Below are positions 46,291 to 59,700 of a stretch of DNA of 64,000 nucleotides, piece after piece. The stretch spans positions 310,001 to 374,000 of the forward strand of contig JARWMV010000247.1 of NCBI GenBank assembly GCA_030998015.1, written 5' to 3'. The notes beneath the pieces were generated by a model. It was given only the letters and a program-made list of their open reading frames with translations. It was not told the origin of the DNA and did not search any database. Numbering within the stretch: position 1 is the stretch's first letter; each line of letters opens with the position of its first letter. The position numbers were made by a program, and so were the translations under genes. Source of the stretch: Ceratorhiza oryzae-sativae (taxonomy: Eukaryota; Basidiomycota; Agaricomycetes; Cantharellales; Ceratobasidiaceae).

Positions 46291-47213
46291 TCATTCGTCA
46301 GCTAGGACACATCCATCATCTACCCACTTCTCTAACTTGCGAAGGACCGAGTCTTTGCTCACAGTATAAGGGGGACCCGGGGTGCGCCGTATAACATTAC
46401 CGAGAGCCGTGCAATTTTCACACACGTATCGACTCCCAGCGTATATAGTACACCCTGCGCAGGTACCACACCATGATCTCCCTGGAGGGATAGCTGTGCG
46501 GGTAAGCTCTTCGCGCATTCGATATATCATCAACAGGCTGTGGGTTCCTAACTTCAATGCTTCGGCGGTAGTGATCGGCCCCTGGCGTTCGCATAGCTTC
46601 ATGTGAGCTGGTGCAAGCCATGAACTGATATCGAACTCGCGAGCAAAGACGATTTTCTCAACCGGGTCTATCTCATTCTCGACCAGAGGCAATAGATGCT
46701 CTCGAAGGTCCCTGAAATTCCACATGTTCGCAAGCCGAAAGGCGGGAACAATGAGAGAGGCCTCGGGTGCAGGATGATGAGTCGAGAAATGACTAGAAGC
46801 AGGGTTACTATCGCCAATACTCTTTGCAAGCTGGAACTCACCTAGCGTATAGGACCCTTAACAAGCACCCAAAATCGATTGCTGATACGTTTTGGAGAAC
46901 GATCGGGTTTTCGCGAGACGAGCCTTCCTGGGGGTCCGCGTTGGCAGTGCTAAACATGTCGGAGAATACTTCAGACTTCACGAGCTGGTACTTGTGTACC
47001 CTGAATAGAATATTCTCGATCTTGAAAATGTCTTAGCACTTATATCGATGTCGAACGTTGGCCCCACCTGGATTACTACTAGATCATCGTCAAAATAAAA
47101 CTCGGAATGAGTGATCACTGTCTCGGTTCTATCTAATTCACAGATTGAGTGAGTGGAAGGCACGTGATACAGGACAGCTTACTAGCTGCACGGTCAGGTC
47201 TTGGCTGCGGCAT
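46291..47213 (-). CDS. BTB-domain protein with Cys knuckle, array copy 5
   Basis: Exons 47183-47213, 47068-47132, 46842-47020 and 46291-46792 total 777 nt, 258 aa. N-terminus MPQPRPDRAANRTE; BTB part HSEFYFDDDLVVIQ, IENILFRVHKYQLVKSEVF, SAIDFGCLLRVLYAS; middle VPAFRLANMWNFRDLR, VEKIVFAREFDISSWLAPAH; knuckle CGTCAGCT and CENC; tail KLEKWVDDGCVLADE. Introns 47-50 nt with GTAAGC, GTGGGG and GTGAGT donors. Intact as read. Confidence 0.85.
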
Positions 47214-47943
47214 ATCGGGGCTGAGGGGTGAAGCTATATCACTATGCGAGTATCACTATGCGTCTACGAGCTCCTTATAGCGATTTCAGTTGACAGACAA
47301 TCAAGTTCCCGTTGCCAGGGTCAAAACTGAATGACTTCCAAAAAAGGGAACAATCTATATTCATAATGATGAGCAATATACTTGCTGTCTGTCTCTCCTT
47401 TCCCACACACTGTTTATTGGCTATTGGGGACAGCCTTGAGAAATGTGTGGATTTACATGAGCTTCGGCAGTAGGAATCCTAGGGTATTTACGCCTAATAT
47501 ATTATCAGAGCTACTTAAAATACAAGCATGGCAAAGGCCGCTCGCTTTGTTCGCTCGATTGATACTTTCCAGTGTATTACTAGCTCGACGTCCAAGTATT
47601 CGGGTAGCTCGAGGGTTATTGAGTCAAATGCAAGCATCCTTGGTATCAAAGGATCGATTCTCGTCATTGTTTTGTACCCTGATCAATCAATCAACCCAAT
47701 GTCGGGGTTGATTCGTAAGTATAGTGTTTATCCCGAGGAGTATGTAGCGAGTGTGCTGCACAAACAGCCGGAGCGTTGACCACAGATGTCAAACCACCCA
47801 CCCCTCGGTGCGGAATCAGCTAGTCTCCTTTCGGTTCTTTGTCATTCGACCGTTCAAATCCAGTTTTGTACAGTTTATATGCCGACTGATACAATTTCAT
47901 GAGGGCAAGGACATATCAGATTTCTAGCAGCATGATCGAAGAC

Positions 47944-48880
47944 TCAATCAAACGCCATACACCCATTTTGTACCCATTTTTCTACCTTTGGCCTAGCGAC
48001 TTGAGCTTTGAAGCTCTCGGTTGGAGGGCTGACAGTAACCATCGGTTTTATCTTCCCGCAGAGCAGACAATTGAAATGTAGACTACTACCATTCAATCCC
48101 CTGCAAGAACTGCACGCAGACCCCAAGCGCATCGTATCCTCTTTCAATCGCAAGATCAACAGGACGCTTTGAACACCTAGCTCGGCGGCCTCTTTGCTCG
48201 TAATCGGATTTGTCCGGTAACATAGTTGCATATGACCAGACACCAGCCAGTCCTTTAGATCAAATCGGCGAGCAAAAAGGATCTTTTCAACGTCGCTGAA
48301 CTTATTTTCTATGACCGGCAGGAGATATTTTTCGAGGTCCCTAAAACCCCATTTGTGGGCGAGACAGTAGGCAGGAACCAAGTGCGTGTCCAGCTCGCTC
48401 TGTTGTGCAGAGCAATAACTATCCCGCAGATAGGTTGTATTAGTCTACTCGCCGCGACTTGCCTGTTCATCGAGTAGAATCGGGTGACTCACGGGGTGTA
48501 TAAAACGGTGAGGAGGATTCAAAATCGCAAGCCGAGACACCTTCTAGTATTACTGGTTTATCCTCTGACAAGCCCTCGTGGCAACCCTCCTGGGGCATTT
48601 GGAACATATCTGAGAAGACCTCAGACCTCAGTAGGAGGTGTTTGGGGACGGTGAATGATGTATTCTCGATCTATATGCAGTGTAGCGCATCTTCCAGGTT
48701 TGTGCGATTTATGGCGCGAAATGAGACTTACTTTGAGGAACACGACATCGAAGTACTTTGGGTGGCGAGCAGGGATTCCAGTTTCATCTGAGTAACGGTA
48801 GCCATCAATATTTGTGGGAATGTCAATCTACAAATTCGACCTACTGCTTGCATCGTTGATTGGTTGGTGTGTCATCGTGG
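47944..48880 (-). pseudogene. BTB-domain protein with Cys knuckle, array copy 6, damaged
   Basis: The last exon 47944-48418 is intact: VPAYCLAHKWGFRDLEK, VEKILFARRFDLKDWLVSGH, knuckle CSSCRGLN and CLLC, tail KVEKWVQNGCMAFD. The preceding exon (from 48493 upwards) has one base missing near 48512, where DFES should continue LLTVLYTP. Upstream, HPKYFDVVFLK is in frame with MTHQPINDASSRSNL, but a TAG separates them and no intron of normal size removes it. So the N-terminus is broken or I have the wrong start. The donor of the last intron is GTGAGT (48419-48492). Confidence 0.7.
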
Positions 48881-50024
48881 GACACTCAGACGATCACAGC
48901 GGCATGCGAAGCGACCCGACAGACTCGCGCCGCAGTTGATTTGGGCGCTTATGTCCACTGATCTTTCGCCTAAACGGGCCGAGGTCGTTGGTTTCTCGTA
49001 ATAACACCCGACGCATACACTGAGGATGTCTGTTTTTTCAACGCTTCGTCCCCCTTGATTAGAGGAACTTGTCATGGTATCCCGCGCGGTTATGATTTTA
49101 TCGAATTCTGGGAAGGTTGGAATGCATTTGGCGACAGATGTCGGTTTGGTTGTGGTTGTCTACGTCCGTTGCTTGAGGCACAGCTCTGGCGCGGGAATAT
49201 TCTATGCAATCGAGAGTCTCGAGTCGGCGTGGCCCACGTAATCGGTGCACCAGGCACTGAGAGGCGATTTTGCCGGCGCTCTCGGTGCGCCGAACCTCGG
49301 CCAGCAGCTCGTTCAGAACCGACAGCGATTTGCATAGTGGGAGTGGTCGCCTGTCTATCATCTCATATTCTACATGTGCAGCCCATCCACGGCCGAAGCG
49401 AGGCTGACGAATTCCATTGACCCATCGTCTCCTGGATGTTTCCAGGGCCGACCGTCCCGCGATGGGAGAATGAGCCTCGGCACTTGGGGGCGCAATGATG
49501 GAGCTAGGTTGTGAGCCACTGATCGGAAATATATGCGGTGTTACGCAGCAGACGTGGCATTACGCCGAAGCTCGAAACCTCCCGTATTCGAGCATGGTAT
49601 GTCATGCAGTTCCATACCTGTCTTGGCGCATACACACCAATGACCCCGGGCGGTAGGAAGCCTCCCAACGCGGGAGATCGCGCGACGAGATAACGGCCAT
49701 CGGCAGTGCAACTGCAGCCGTCGGAGGCCGAAGCAGGATACAAGCGGTGTGATTCCACGGGCAGGCAGTGCCGATGCTGGCGCGGGCACAAGTCACGTGC
49801 GGCGAGCAGGCTCAGTCCCGGGACGGCAGCGGCGACGGAGCCCGGCCTAGGCGAGCGCATGCTGGGTGGTTATCTGCACAGACTGAAACCCAGCCTCCAA
49901 CGAAGGCGGCGGATCACGTTCCGTCGGCTTGGCTCGGCGCTTACCTCCCTGGCCAGGTACTACTACCACAGCCGGCCGCTCTTGGCCTCGACCTTTCCCC
50001 CCCTCTCTTCTCTCCTTTTCCCAA
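48881..50024. other. Spacer before the flippase gene
   Basis: GC-rich, with open frames up to 121 codons on both strands that overlap one another. None is recognisable. The right part must include the flippase promoter and CT-rich leader (about 49990-50020). Confidence 0.45.
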
Positions 50025-53000
50025 ATGTCGTTCTTCAAACGACACCCGCGTCTGGAAGACGACGACGGGACCGACACCGACAATGTCGATCCCAATCTAA
50101 GGCTACGCACGACCCAGACCGCCCACTCGACAATCGCAGAATCCATTCGGTCCGAGATCAGGCAGCAACGACGAAAGCGAAGTCTTGCGCGCACCCGCTT
50201 TGTGTTCGGCAAGAAGCAAGGCCAAGAGCGGCCAGGAACGTCTGGCACGGTTAGGAGCACGGCATCGGCAGCTACGGCGACCGACGCACACCCGGCAGAC
50301 GATGACCTTCAGCGCACGGAGACCCAGGCGAGCGAGGCACAGCAACAGCAGGGCAAACAGCCGTTGGGCGAGCGGCGCAAAGTATATGTCAATCTCCCTC
50401 TGCCCGAGTCCGACACAAACTCGAATGGAGATCCCATCGTGCGCTACGCCCGCAACAAAGTTCGAACCAGCAGTAAGCCCATATATTCTGCCATTAATCT
50501 CGCTGCTCACTGGACACAAAGAATACACAATCCTCACATTCATCCCCAAGAACTTGTACGAACAATTTCGACGCGTCGCAAACCTGTACTTTCTCGCTCT
50601 GGTTGTCCTCCAAGGTTCGTTTACATGACTCATCCAGCCCCGCGCAACATATTCTCATCCCGTTCCGCAGTCTTCCCCGTATTCGGCGCGGCCGCACCTC
50701 AAATTGCTATGGTTCCGCTGGTGATCATTCTCTCCATCACAGCCGCAAAAGATGGCGTCGAAGACTATCGACGCGCATCCCTCGACGACGAAGTAAACAA
50801 CTCGGCCGCGACCAAGCTGTCCACCTCCACTTCTTCATGGCGTAACCCGAATCAACCTCGAGACCCACGAAACTGGTTCGAACGCATGCTTGGTTTGGGC
50901 ACGGCTCCAGGCAAGGTGACGCGTGGTGTCAAGCGCCTACGAGCACGAGAGCGGGAAAAGGGTGCGATCAGTGTCACACGCCCGACCATGGATTCAGACG
51001 TTACCCGTGACGGTCGAGAGCGGGATAGGACTAGGAGTTTGGAGGACATCCAGAGTGTTACCACGGCTGAGAGTGGGATGGGCAAACCAGAGCATTCGTA
51101 CCCTCCGATGCAGAGCATGATCACCGTGCAGCGACCTATCAGCCTGCCATGTCCCAATCGTTCTCTGCTGTCTCGGCTCCTACCTTTTCCAGTGGTACAT
51201 CCTACCACCCTCCCGTCGTAGATCCTGGTCCAACGCCTACATGGGAACGCACGCTCTGGAAAAAGCTCGAAGTAGGGGACATCGTCTTGCTCAGAGACAA
51301 CGATCAAGTTCCAGCGGACACGATTGTGCTCGCCACCTCCGATCCAGATGGGATGGCCTATGTCGAGACTAAAAATCTTGATGGCGAAACCAACTTGAAG
51401 CTCCGCAAGGCACTCAAGGGCACACGGTGGGTCTCGGGAGAGGACGATCTGTCGCCTTCGAAATGTGCATTCATAATCGACTCTGAACCGCCCCATGCTG
51501 GTCTCTATGCTTACAACGGTGTGATGCGCTACCGCGTGAGCGCAGACAGTCAAGACGGTCAAGAGGCTGTCGTGTCTGGCATTCGGGGTGGAATCGAAAA
51601 GGCTGAACCCGTCACGATCAACGAACTCTTGCTCCGCGGATGCACTCTCCGAAACACCAACTGGGTGATCGGCCTCGTTTTGTTCACAGGTGCGGACACC
51701 AAGATCATGCTCAACGGAGGCGCAACTCCATCCAAACGGTCCAAGATCGAAAAGCAAACCAACTTCAACGTTGTGATGAACTTTATCGTCTTGCTGCTCA
51801 TGTCTGTCGTCACAGCCGTCGCTTCTGGAATCAACTCTGGCCGGAGGGACACTAGCGGATGGTTTTACGAGTACTTTTGGGGCGTTGGTGCAGAAGCTGG
51901 GCCCGCTGTCAATGGGCTGATTACCTTTGGCAGTTGTCTGATCGCGTTTCAGAACATCGTTCCGATTTCGCTGTATATTTCGATCGAGATCGTCAAGACG
52001 ATCCAGGCGTATTTTATTGCACAGGATAGGGACATGTATTATGCACCGTTGAACACGGCATGTGGTGAGTCGTCCGTGCCTTTCCTCTTGGCCGCTCGAG
52101 TCTGACAACCATGAATAGTACCGAAAACATGGAATATTTCTGACGATCTCGGCCAGATTGCCTACATCTTTTCAGACAAGACCGGCACGCTCACTCAAAA
52201 TGTGATGGAATTCATGCGTTGCTCGATTGGCGGTGTTCGATATGGCGAAGGCGTCACAGAAGCCATGCGTGGCGCTGCACGGCGACGTTCCGCCGAGGGC
52301 GAACAGGTCGAAGAGGAAGATCGCGCGACCGAGACCCGACGGCTCGACTCGCTCAAAGTCGAGATGGTCGCCATTATGGAGCGGGCGTTCAAGAATCGGT
52401 GGTTCAGGCGTGAGAAGCTCACGATGATTTCGCCTCAGATGGCCCGAGACTTGACTGGAACACCCACTACGCCCAAGTCGAACCTGCCTGGTAATGGGAA
52501 CCAGAGACAACATATTATCGACTTTTTCCGTGCGCTCGCCATTTGTCACACCGTCTTGCCGGACGTACCTGACCCAGACTCGGACGACGGAAACTCGGCG
52601 ATTGAACCCAAGTTGGATTACAAGGCTGAGAGCCCTGACGAAGCTGCGCTCGTGGCGGGCGCGAGAGATGCTGGGTTCCCGTTCTTGGCTCGATCGAACA
52701 ATGCGTTGGATATCGAGGTCATGGGCCAACCGGAGCGATATGTACCTTTACGTGTGTTGGAGTTTAATTCGACGAGAAAGAGGTGTGTTTGAGCTCTCAG
52801 TTTGGGCTAACGGAAGCATGCTAAAAGGTTCAACAGGATGAGTGTGATTGTACGAGACCCCAATGGCCGACTAGTGCTGTATTGCAAGGGTGCGGATAGC
52901 GTGATTTACGAGCGTTTGGCTGGTGGTCAGGACGCGATTCGGGAAAAGACTCGAGAGGATATGGAGGTGTTTGCGAATGGTGGGTTGAGGACCTTGTGTA

Positions 53001-55487
53001 TCGCTTACCGGTGCGTTGGATCTGTCCATTTTCTTCTGTCCGTATTTTATTGAATCTGGGATGCAGCTATTTGACCGAGGAAGAATACATCTCCTGGGGT
53101 CGTGTTTATGACGAAGCTGCCTCCGCAGTCCGGGATCGAGATGAAAAAATCGACCGAGCTAATGAGCAAATCGAGCATTCACTCATGATTTTGGGCGCCA
53201 CCGCTTTGGAGGACAAGCTCCAAGAGGGCGTACCTGATGCCATTGAGCAATTGCATCGCGCAGGAATCAAACTCTGGATTTTGACTGGTGAGTTTCAGTC
53301 TTTCATCGGACCATGGCTCGTGATGAAACTGTGGGTTGATAGGCGACAAACTTCAAACGGCAATCGAGATCGGCTACTCTTGCAATTTGCTAAAAGCAGA
53401 CATGGAAGTCATGATTATCAGCGCGACCACAGCCGACGGTGCGCGTACCCAGATCGAGGCCGGGTTGAACAAGATTGCGAGTGTGGTTGGTCCACCGGCG
53501 ATGAGCGGCGCTGCGCGGATCGGTACGGGTGGTCAGTCTTGTTTCGACCTACCCTAGGCGTGGTGCTGATTTGGATTACAGGCGGAAAGCATGGATTTGC
53601 GGTCGTGATTGATGGAGATACCCTTCGATTCGCGTTGGACGAGTCCCTCAAACCGTTGTTCTTGAATTTGGGTACACAGTGTGACACGGTCGTATGTTGT
53701 CGTGTGTCCCCGGCACAGAAGGCTCAAACTGTCAAGCTGGTGAGCTTTCCGTCTGGGTAAAGTTGGCCCAGTGCTAACAGTTTCATCCTAGGTCAAGGAT
53801 GGCAAAAACGCGATGACGCTGTCCATCGGCGATGGTGTGTATAATGATTTGGATCGGCCAACTGCATATTGATCTGTTGGGTTTTAGGTGCAAACGACGT
53901 TGCGATGATTCAAGAGGCTAACATCGGGTGCGGACTGATGGGTCTCGAGGGCTCGCAAGCTGCCATGTCGGCCGATTATGCATTTGGCCAATTTAGGTTC
54001 TTGACCAAGCTTTTGCTCGTTCATGGACGGTGGTCGTATCAACGTGTTGCGGATATGCACAGTAACTTTTTCTACAAGGTTAGTGTTTGGCTCCCAGCGT
54101 AAGAAACGTGGCTAATGAGGGCGATAGAACGTGATTTGGACGTTCGCCATGTTTTGGTTTTGTTTCTGGAACAGGTAAGACTGACAATTCTTGTCATGGA
54201 AACGTACTGACGAGGCTTTATAGCTTCGACGCGACATACCTATATCAATACACATTCATTTTATTGTACAATACAGTGTTTACCTCCCTCCCTGTGATCG
54301 TCCTCGGAGGTGTGTGCTCTGGACCATGCCATCTATTTGATACTCATGACTCTCTTCACAGCCTTCGACCAAGATATCAACGCCAAAGCCTCGCTTGCAT
54401 TCCCCCAGCTCTACAAACGTGGCATCCTCGGCCTCGAATATACCCAAACCAAGTTCTGGGCTTACATGTTTGATGGGTTGTATCAATCTGCCGTCGTCTA
54501 TTTCATCCCATACTTTGTGTGGACCAACCCACCAGCAATCTCGTGGAACGGCAAGGGGATTGATTCACTTGCGGATTTCGGAACGACGGTCTCGGTTGCT
54601 GCAATCTTTGCTGCAAACATCTACGTTGGGATAAATACGAGATAGTGAGTGTTGCCTTTGTCTGATGTTCTGCATGAGTCTAACGTATGTTCAAGTTGGA
54701 CCATTCTGACATGGATCGTGACAATCGGTTCGATGGCGGTACTCATCATTTGGATTGCCGTCTACTCCCAGTTTGAGAGTGTGGATTTCAACGACGAAGT
54801 GTCGATTCTGTTTAGCACCATGGCTTTCTGGGGATCCGTGGTACTTGCGATCGCCGTGGCAATCAGTGAGCGCAAACTCGCGTTTTTTGAGATTGGCTTC
54901 CTAACCACCTTTTCAGCTCCCCGATACATCGTCAAGGCCTTTACTCAAGCTTATATGCCACTCGACAAGGATATCATTCGTGAAGCATGGGTCTCTGGAG
55001 ATCTGAAGGATCAGCTTGGTATCCAACATCGAAAGCGGAAGAAGAACGCAGATGTAGAACATTCGGCCTGTATGGGGGACAGATGCATTCAGTTTCAGAA
55101 GATGGCTATCATCCCGCCAGTCTCTCTCGACCAGGCGAGTTCGATTATGTGGCGCCAACGCCCGGTCATGGGACTAGCCCACTCGAGTCTGAACAGGGCA
55201 GAGATACACCCCAGTTGATCGTTACAACTCCAGCAGAAGACTACGATTCTCAGCGCACGCCACGCAATCAACCCAATTTCGACCAACAACAGCGTTCGCC
55301 AGTGATGAGAAGTGTGAACCAATCACCGCTAACAACGGGTGGCGAGTATGAGATGGGTCAACTCGCCCGGCCGGGAATGCACCCCGCTGAGCCGAGTGTG
55401 CAATCTCGCGCGAGCGATCGGACGTTTGTGACCGCGCGGTCCGAGGGGTCGTGGGACCCAGACGATCAGTCACCGCGAGCGATATAG
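50025..55487 (+). CDS. P4-type ATPase, phospholipid flippase (Dnf1/2-like)
   Basis: Membrane pump moving phospholipids to the cytosolic leaflet. Long charged N-terminus, then [15 protein letters not shown], actuator [14 protein letters not shown], phosphorylation motif DKTGTLTQN (Asp near residue 651), [49 protein letters not shown] and a C-terminal [14 protein letters not shown] followed by further membrane helices. Fifteen exons: 50025-50472, 50522-50614, 50671-51072, 51114-52064, 52119-52782, 52837-53010, 53067-53287, 53343-53531, 53582-53739, 53792-53834, 53888-54078, 54128-54174, 54224-54309, 54362-54644, 54696-55487. They sum to 4742 nt, one short of 1581 codons. The short intron 51073-51113 (41 nt) is inferred from a frame change. 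The missing base is probably in the G5 run at 55074-55078, after which the frame reads [15 protein letters not shown] to the stop. Confidence 0.93.
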
Positions 55488-55694
55488 AGCTCTTGTTTCT
55501 TCTAGGATTTTCTTGGAGTAGGATGGGTTTATATATATATCCGGCTTCCGTGTTGTGCAACTTTTATCTGTTGTGATGCTTTGCATGCCATGTTTTTGTT
55601 AATTATGTCCCACGAAATGATACCTGGGTCTTCGTCTGAAACCCTGCGCATTAGATTAACCAAGTGTTGAACTTTGTTTGATTTTCTGGGTTGG

Positions 55695-56736
55695 TTACAG
55701 GACCCCGGCACTCGTCCCACGCTCGAACCAAACGGCACCACCGTCAGTGAGGCGATACTGGATCGCACGTTCGCGTGGTATAGGTACGAGATGAGGATCG
55801 GGAGAAGTGAAGCCTGGATGCAAGGCGACCTATGTGACTTCGTTAACTTGGCAAGAAGAGAAGGGTTTTCGCATGAGGTCAAACGAGGATCCGATGGGAA
55901 GAAAAGGGGGATGTGTCGGGTGAAAAGGGGGTGACAACGTGGAACGTACCTCCCCGCTAACAGCGCTGCTCAGTCCACTGCTCAGCTCATGAACCTCGAC
56001 ATGCAAGTCGCAGGACATGATGAGCTCCCGTAGGATGTCGGATTCGATTGGGAGTGTCGGCGTGGGCGAGTGGTATGTGATGATGAGGCCTGCTTCATGC
56101 TGATTCGGGCAGAATGCATCAGAATTCCAACCAGCGATGGAAATGTAGACGTACACGAGTGGCGAGTACGCGTACGGCTCGGACAAATCTCACGACCTCG
56201 AGTGGGGGCATACCTATCCATTCGAGGGTGGAAACGTCCCCGAGGACCAGCAGCCGTTCGGCAGCAGTTGGTGAGAGCTCGTTGAACGCTCGTTGAATGA
56301 CGTCGTACAGCGGTCGGAGCGACGCTTCTAATGGGGGACACACAACGACACCCGGTTGTACGGAGGCAGTATGCGAGAAAGTGAGCTGAGACCCGTCAAT
56401 AAATACCAGAGATCTACCGCGGAGATGGTTCTGGAGATTCAGGTTCTAGAACTAACAGGTAGGTGAATGCGTGAAGAGAAGCAAGAGACAATTATTCACA
56501 GAACGAGAGGCAATGGCGCTGATGTGCGCGAGGTCGTTGTCGACAGAGACCAGGATGCATCCTCGGGTAAGTGTGTCTCCCTCGCGCTTGAGCTGTGATT
56601 GCAAGAGGGCGTGAACGAAGAATTGAGACGACGACGCTGGGGTGTCTGTCACGAGCAGTGTTTGGCCGCTCTGTGGTACCGGGTGACGCCGAGATGCCTT
56701 GTCTGGTGTGGTAGACGGAAAGCTTAGACTTTGCAT
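55695..56736 (-). CDS. ELP6: Elongator complex subunit 6
   Basis: Part of the Elp4/5/6 RecA-like ring of Elongator, which acts in modification of wobble uridine in tRNA. Exons 56500-56736, 56155-56445, 55950-56099 and 55695-55829 total 813 nt, giving 270 aa. Recognisable features: GQTLLVTDTPASSSQFFVHA, RGCILVSVDNDLAHISAIAS, SNLNLQNHLRGRSLVFIDG, LLVLGDVSTLEWIGMPPLEV, DLHVEVHELSSGLSSAVSGE and the end RAIQYRLTDGGAVWFERG. The order and spacing match Elp6 proteins of fungi and animals. There is no Walker A lysine loop, as usual for Elp6. The last intron (55830-55949) is 120 nt, the longest in the window. It is convergent with the flippase gene, with 207 bases between stop codons. Confidence 0.85.
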
Positions 56737-59700
56737 TGTGGGAGATTCAAGGCGTCAAGTAAATATTTCAATTACTGTCGGGCCTTCACGTGATTCAGCA
56801 TCAACCCAAACTCGACCACCACAACGATGGATGGCAGGAACTACAGTCTGCAGTTCCTGTATGCTAGCTTCCAATTCTCTTTATCCTTGAATCCCAACGT
56901 GTTTTAGAACCTCGCACATTTCGAAATAAATAATCGGCTGCCAGGTGCCTTGGGTGGAGCCAGCAGGCGCTGCAGCCATTTCTAACTGAATTAGGTATTA
57001 ACTTCGAACGAATTACTGTCGTATAGCTATGATCACGGCCAATCCTCACCTCTTATGCCTACGAGATGCATTTATATCAATATCTATGCTGAACTCAATA
57101 GCCTATACTGGTTCACTAAAACCAGTGTCTCTGTGAGCAAACATAAAGTCACTTCCTCCTGATAGTTATAGGCGGATGATACCGTTCGTGGACACTACTA
57201 ATACACAAGCTAAGATTATACTTACTCAGTCGGTGGACCCTCCCTTGGTAGACAGTTTATCATCAAAATTGAGCCAAGAACCTCAGGCCGATTCCTTGCC
57301 CCGATCCCTTTCATCTTTGCATATGGAAGATTCTGAACGCGTGCGGCTTGTATGCAATCCAATAACTGTGCCTAAAGGGGAAGAACAAGTAGGGAGTTTG
57401 TTCGCAGAATTCAATCTTCCAGTATAACCACGACCCCCACTCGACCCGGCCAACACTGCGTGATAGGTAGGGCTTGGCAGCAAGGCCCATATTGCCATGC
57501 TGAGCAACCACCCATATCCGAATGGGGTTGCACCGTGTACAGCCTGTGAGTTCTATGTCAATCGAGTACACGGATACCAATGCAATAAAGTTAAGGCGGA
57601 TTCTTTTCGTGTTTGTGTCAACGCATGTAGCTTACCTAAGTATGGAGACATTGGTTTGCATCTAACGCCAACTAGCATGAGCTCTCAGGTACTACGGTCA
57701 CAGACGTTTTGTACGTCCCCCATACCACATCAAACAAGCTGCCCCCGGGTACCTTCGTCCCTCGCCATGAGCCTTTCGAAATGTTTGAATCTAGGGTGCT
57801 GGTTGCCTTGTAGGGTGGGAGCCTGTTGTGTACGACTCATGGGGTGTCGATCGATAGCGGTGAATGCCCAGGCCGGCTTCGCCCCTGTCGACCATCTAGG
57901 GCCTGCTCCGCTGGTGATAGAGAGTTTATTTTACCTAGATCGTTGATGGGAACAAAACAATTGCGTCATACAGACTACCCGACGGCCGAGGCCTTTTCTC
58001 TTTTATTCGGCTCAGTTCAGGATAGTAATCTGCTCCAAAACGGTACCAGCGGCGAGCTGCCAGTACAAATTTGACGAAAATCCTTGCCTACAGATTGAAC
58101 TAAGCAGATACTTAGGCTTCGCCTCTTGTATTGGAGATCCCACAAACAAATCCAGAAAGTGGCATTTGTGTGCACTCCGAAATTAACCTGATGAAACCCC
58201 ATGCTTAGGCCGAGTAAGCTGCTGAGTCTAGATGATGGGCCCTATTCAGTATATCGATCGTAGAGTATCCTATCATCATAACCCATGACCTTGCGTCAAG
58301 CTAGCATACGTTCACCACGTAACGTTACGTTTTATTTGCGTCAACCACTATTTATGTTAGCCCTTTTGGGATATCAATGTCCACACAGACAGAGAAGGCC
58401 ACGATTAACCCCGAAGATCTTATCGATTTCGACGTCATAGCAAGGTGGAATAGCGCCAAGGAGCTCTGGCACCGCGCACCGTACGGTGCATTCGACTTTA
58501 TCCAAAAGGCTAATCCTTATCGCTGGGCCCCTAGATCTCAGAGGCTAACCACGACAGACATGAAGCGCTTTTCGGGGGTTTGCACTGTCAGCCCATCCTT
58601 CTACCACTCCGGTCGAACCGTACACTTTTTTGTGAACCCAGTGACAGTGTGGCTAAGGTACGCCAGGTATAGTGCTATAGCTCGAAAGTTTATTTAGGGC
58701 TCCGAGCAAACTAATTACAAAGTTCATAGTTCCCTTCATCCTAAGCACATCCAGCTTTCAGATGCTGGTCAATTCTAAGCAATCTAGTATGACAACTATC
58801 AATCTGGCTCTGATTTGGAGGCTATCGATGGATACATTAGACACTACTAGGTGAATAAAGCGACTGTCATATTTTACATTGAACCGAGTATGGCCCAAAT
58901 TATCACCTGTTCTTCCAGCCCCATTCTTCAACAAGGATATCCAAAATTATTCGGCCTATATTCAACTAGATTAGTAGCAGAAATTCCTGGATACAACATG
59001 CACTACTTCCAAATACGGCCCTATCGATATTCCCCGAAAACGTTGGAGAACAAAATAAGACAGAGCTACCTCAGACGTCCTCCCTGGTGTGGAGATTCTT
59101 AGTCGAAATTGGAAAATTGGTCTTCAGCATTCGCGAAGCAAGTCGAAGTAGTTTAACCCAAGTCTGCAAATGCTGGGTTGGTAGTCAGCTCGACGACATG
59201 TTGATCGCAAACTACTTATTTAAGATGAGTCCCTGAGAGTTTATAAGAGTGAGTAGCCCGCCTTGATCCATTGAGCAGTTGTAACACAGCAATTTAGAGT
59301 TAGCTCGGGAGGAATAGGCTCCCAGGCACTGCGATTCTGTGGCTGGATGGACCCCAGATTCACCTTGCCTCGACGGTGTTGAATTGAAAGTGTGGCATTT
59401 TTTGGAATGTCCAACGAGGTAAATAGACGCTGAAGGGCTGCCAAGTGCATGTCCAACGTGCTCTACGCGCTCAAACGCCTTCGATGAAGAGCACATCCGA
59501 TACAAGCACAACGAGCGCACCAAGCACACGAGGACTCGGGTCGCCATCGTGTTTGTACTGAGACCGAATAGCTGATCGCACATCGCCTCGGCCTGTTGAA
59601 TGGACGAAGATCCGATGGGCGCAGACATCTGACCTTGCATGCATTCTGTCTGCCTGCGCAGCTTGCCGTGCAGGTGTGGCCATCGGCCCTCCTAGACGAA

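Noticed and set aside
49929..51221. 430-codon open frame as the flippase N-terminus
   Set aside because: It starts upstream of the better ATG at 50025, reads through two clear introns and ends in a wrong frame.
50852..52108. 418-codon minus-strand open frame opposite the flippase
   Set aside because: Lies antisense to conserved flippase exons, has low-complexity composition and no motif; a shadow of codon bias on the other strand.
56881..56979. Short minus-strand frame MAAAPAGSTQGTWQPIIYFE...
   Set aside because: Protein-like N-terminus but only 32 codons before a stop and no convincing donor or next exon.
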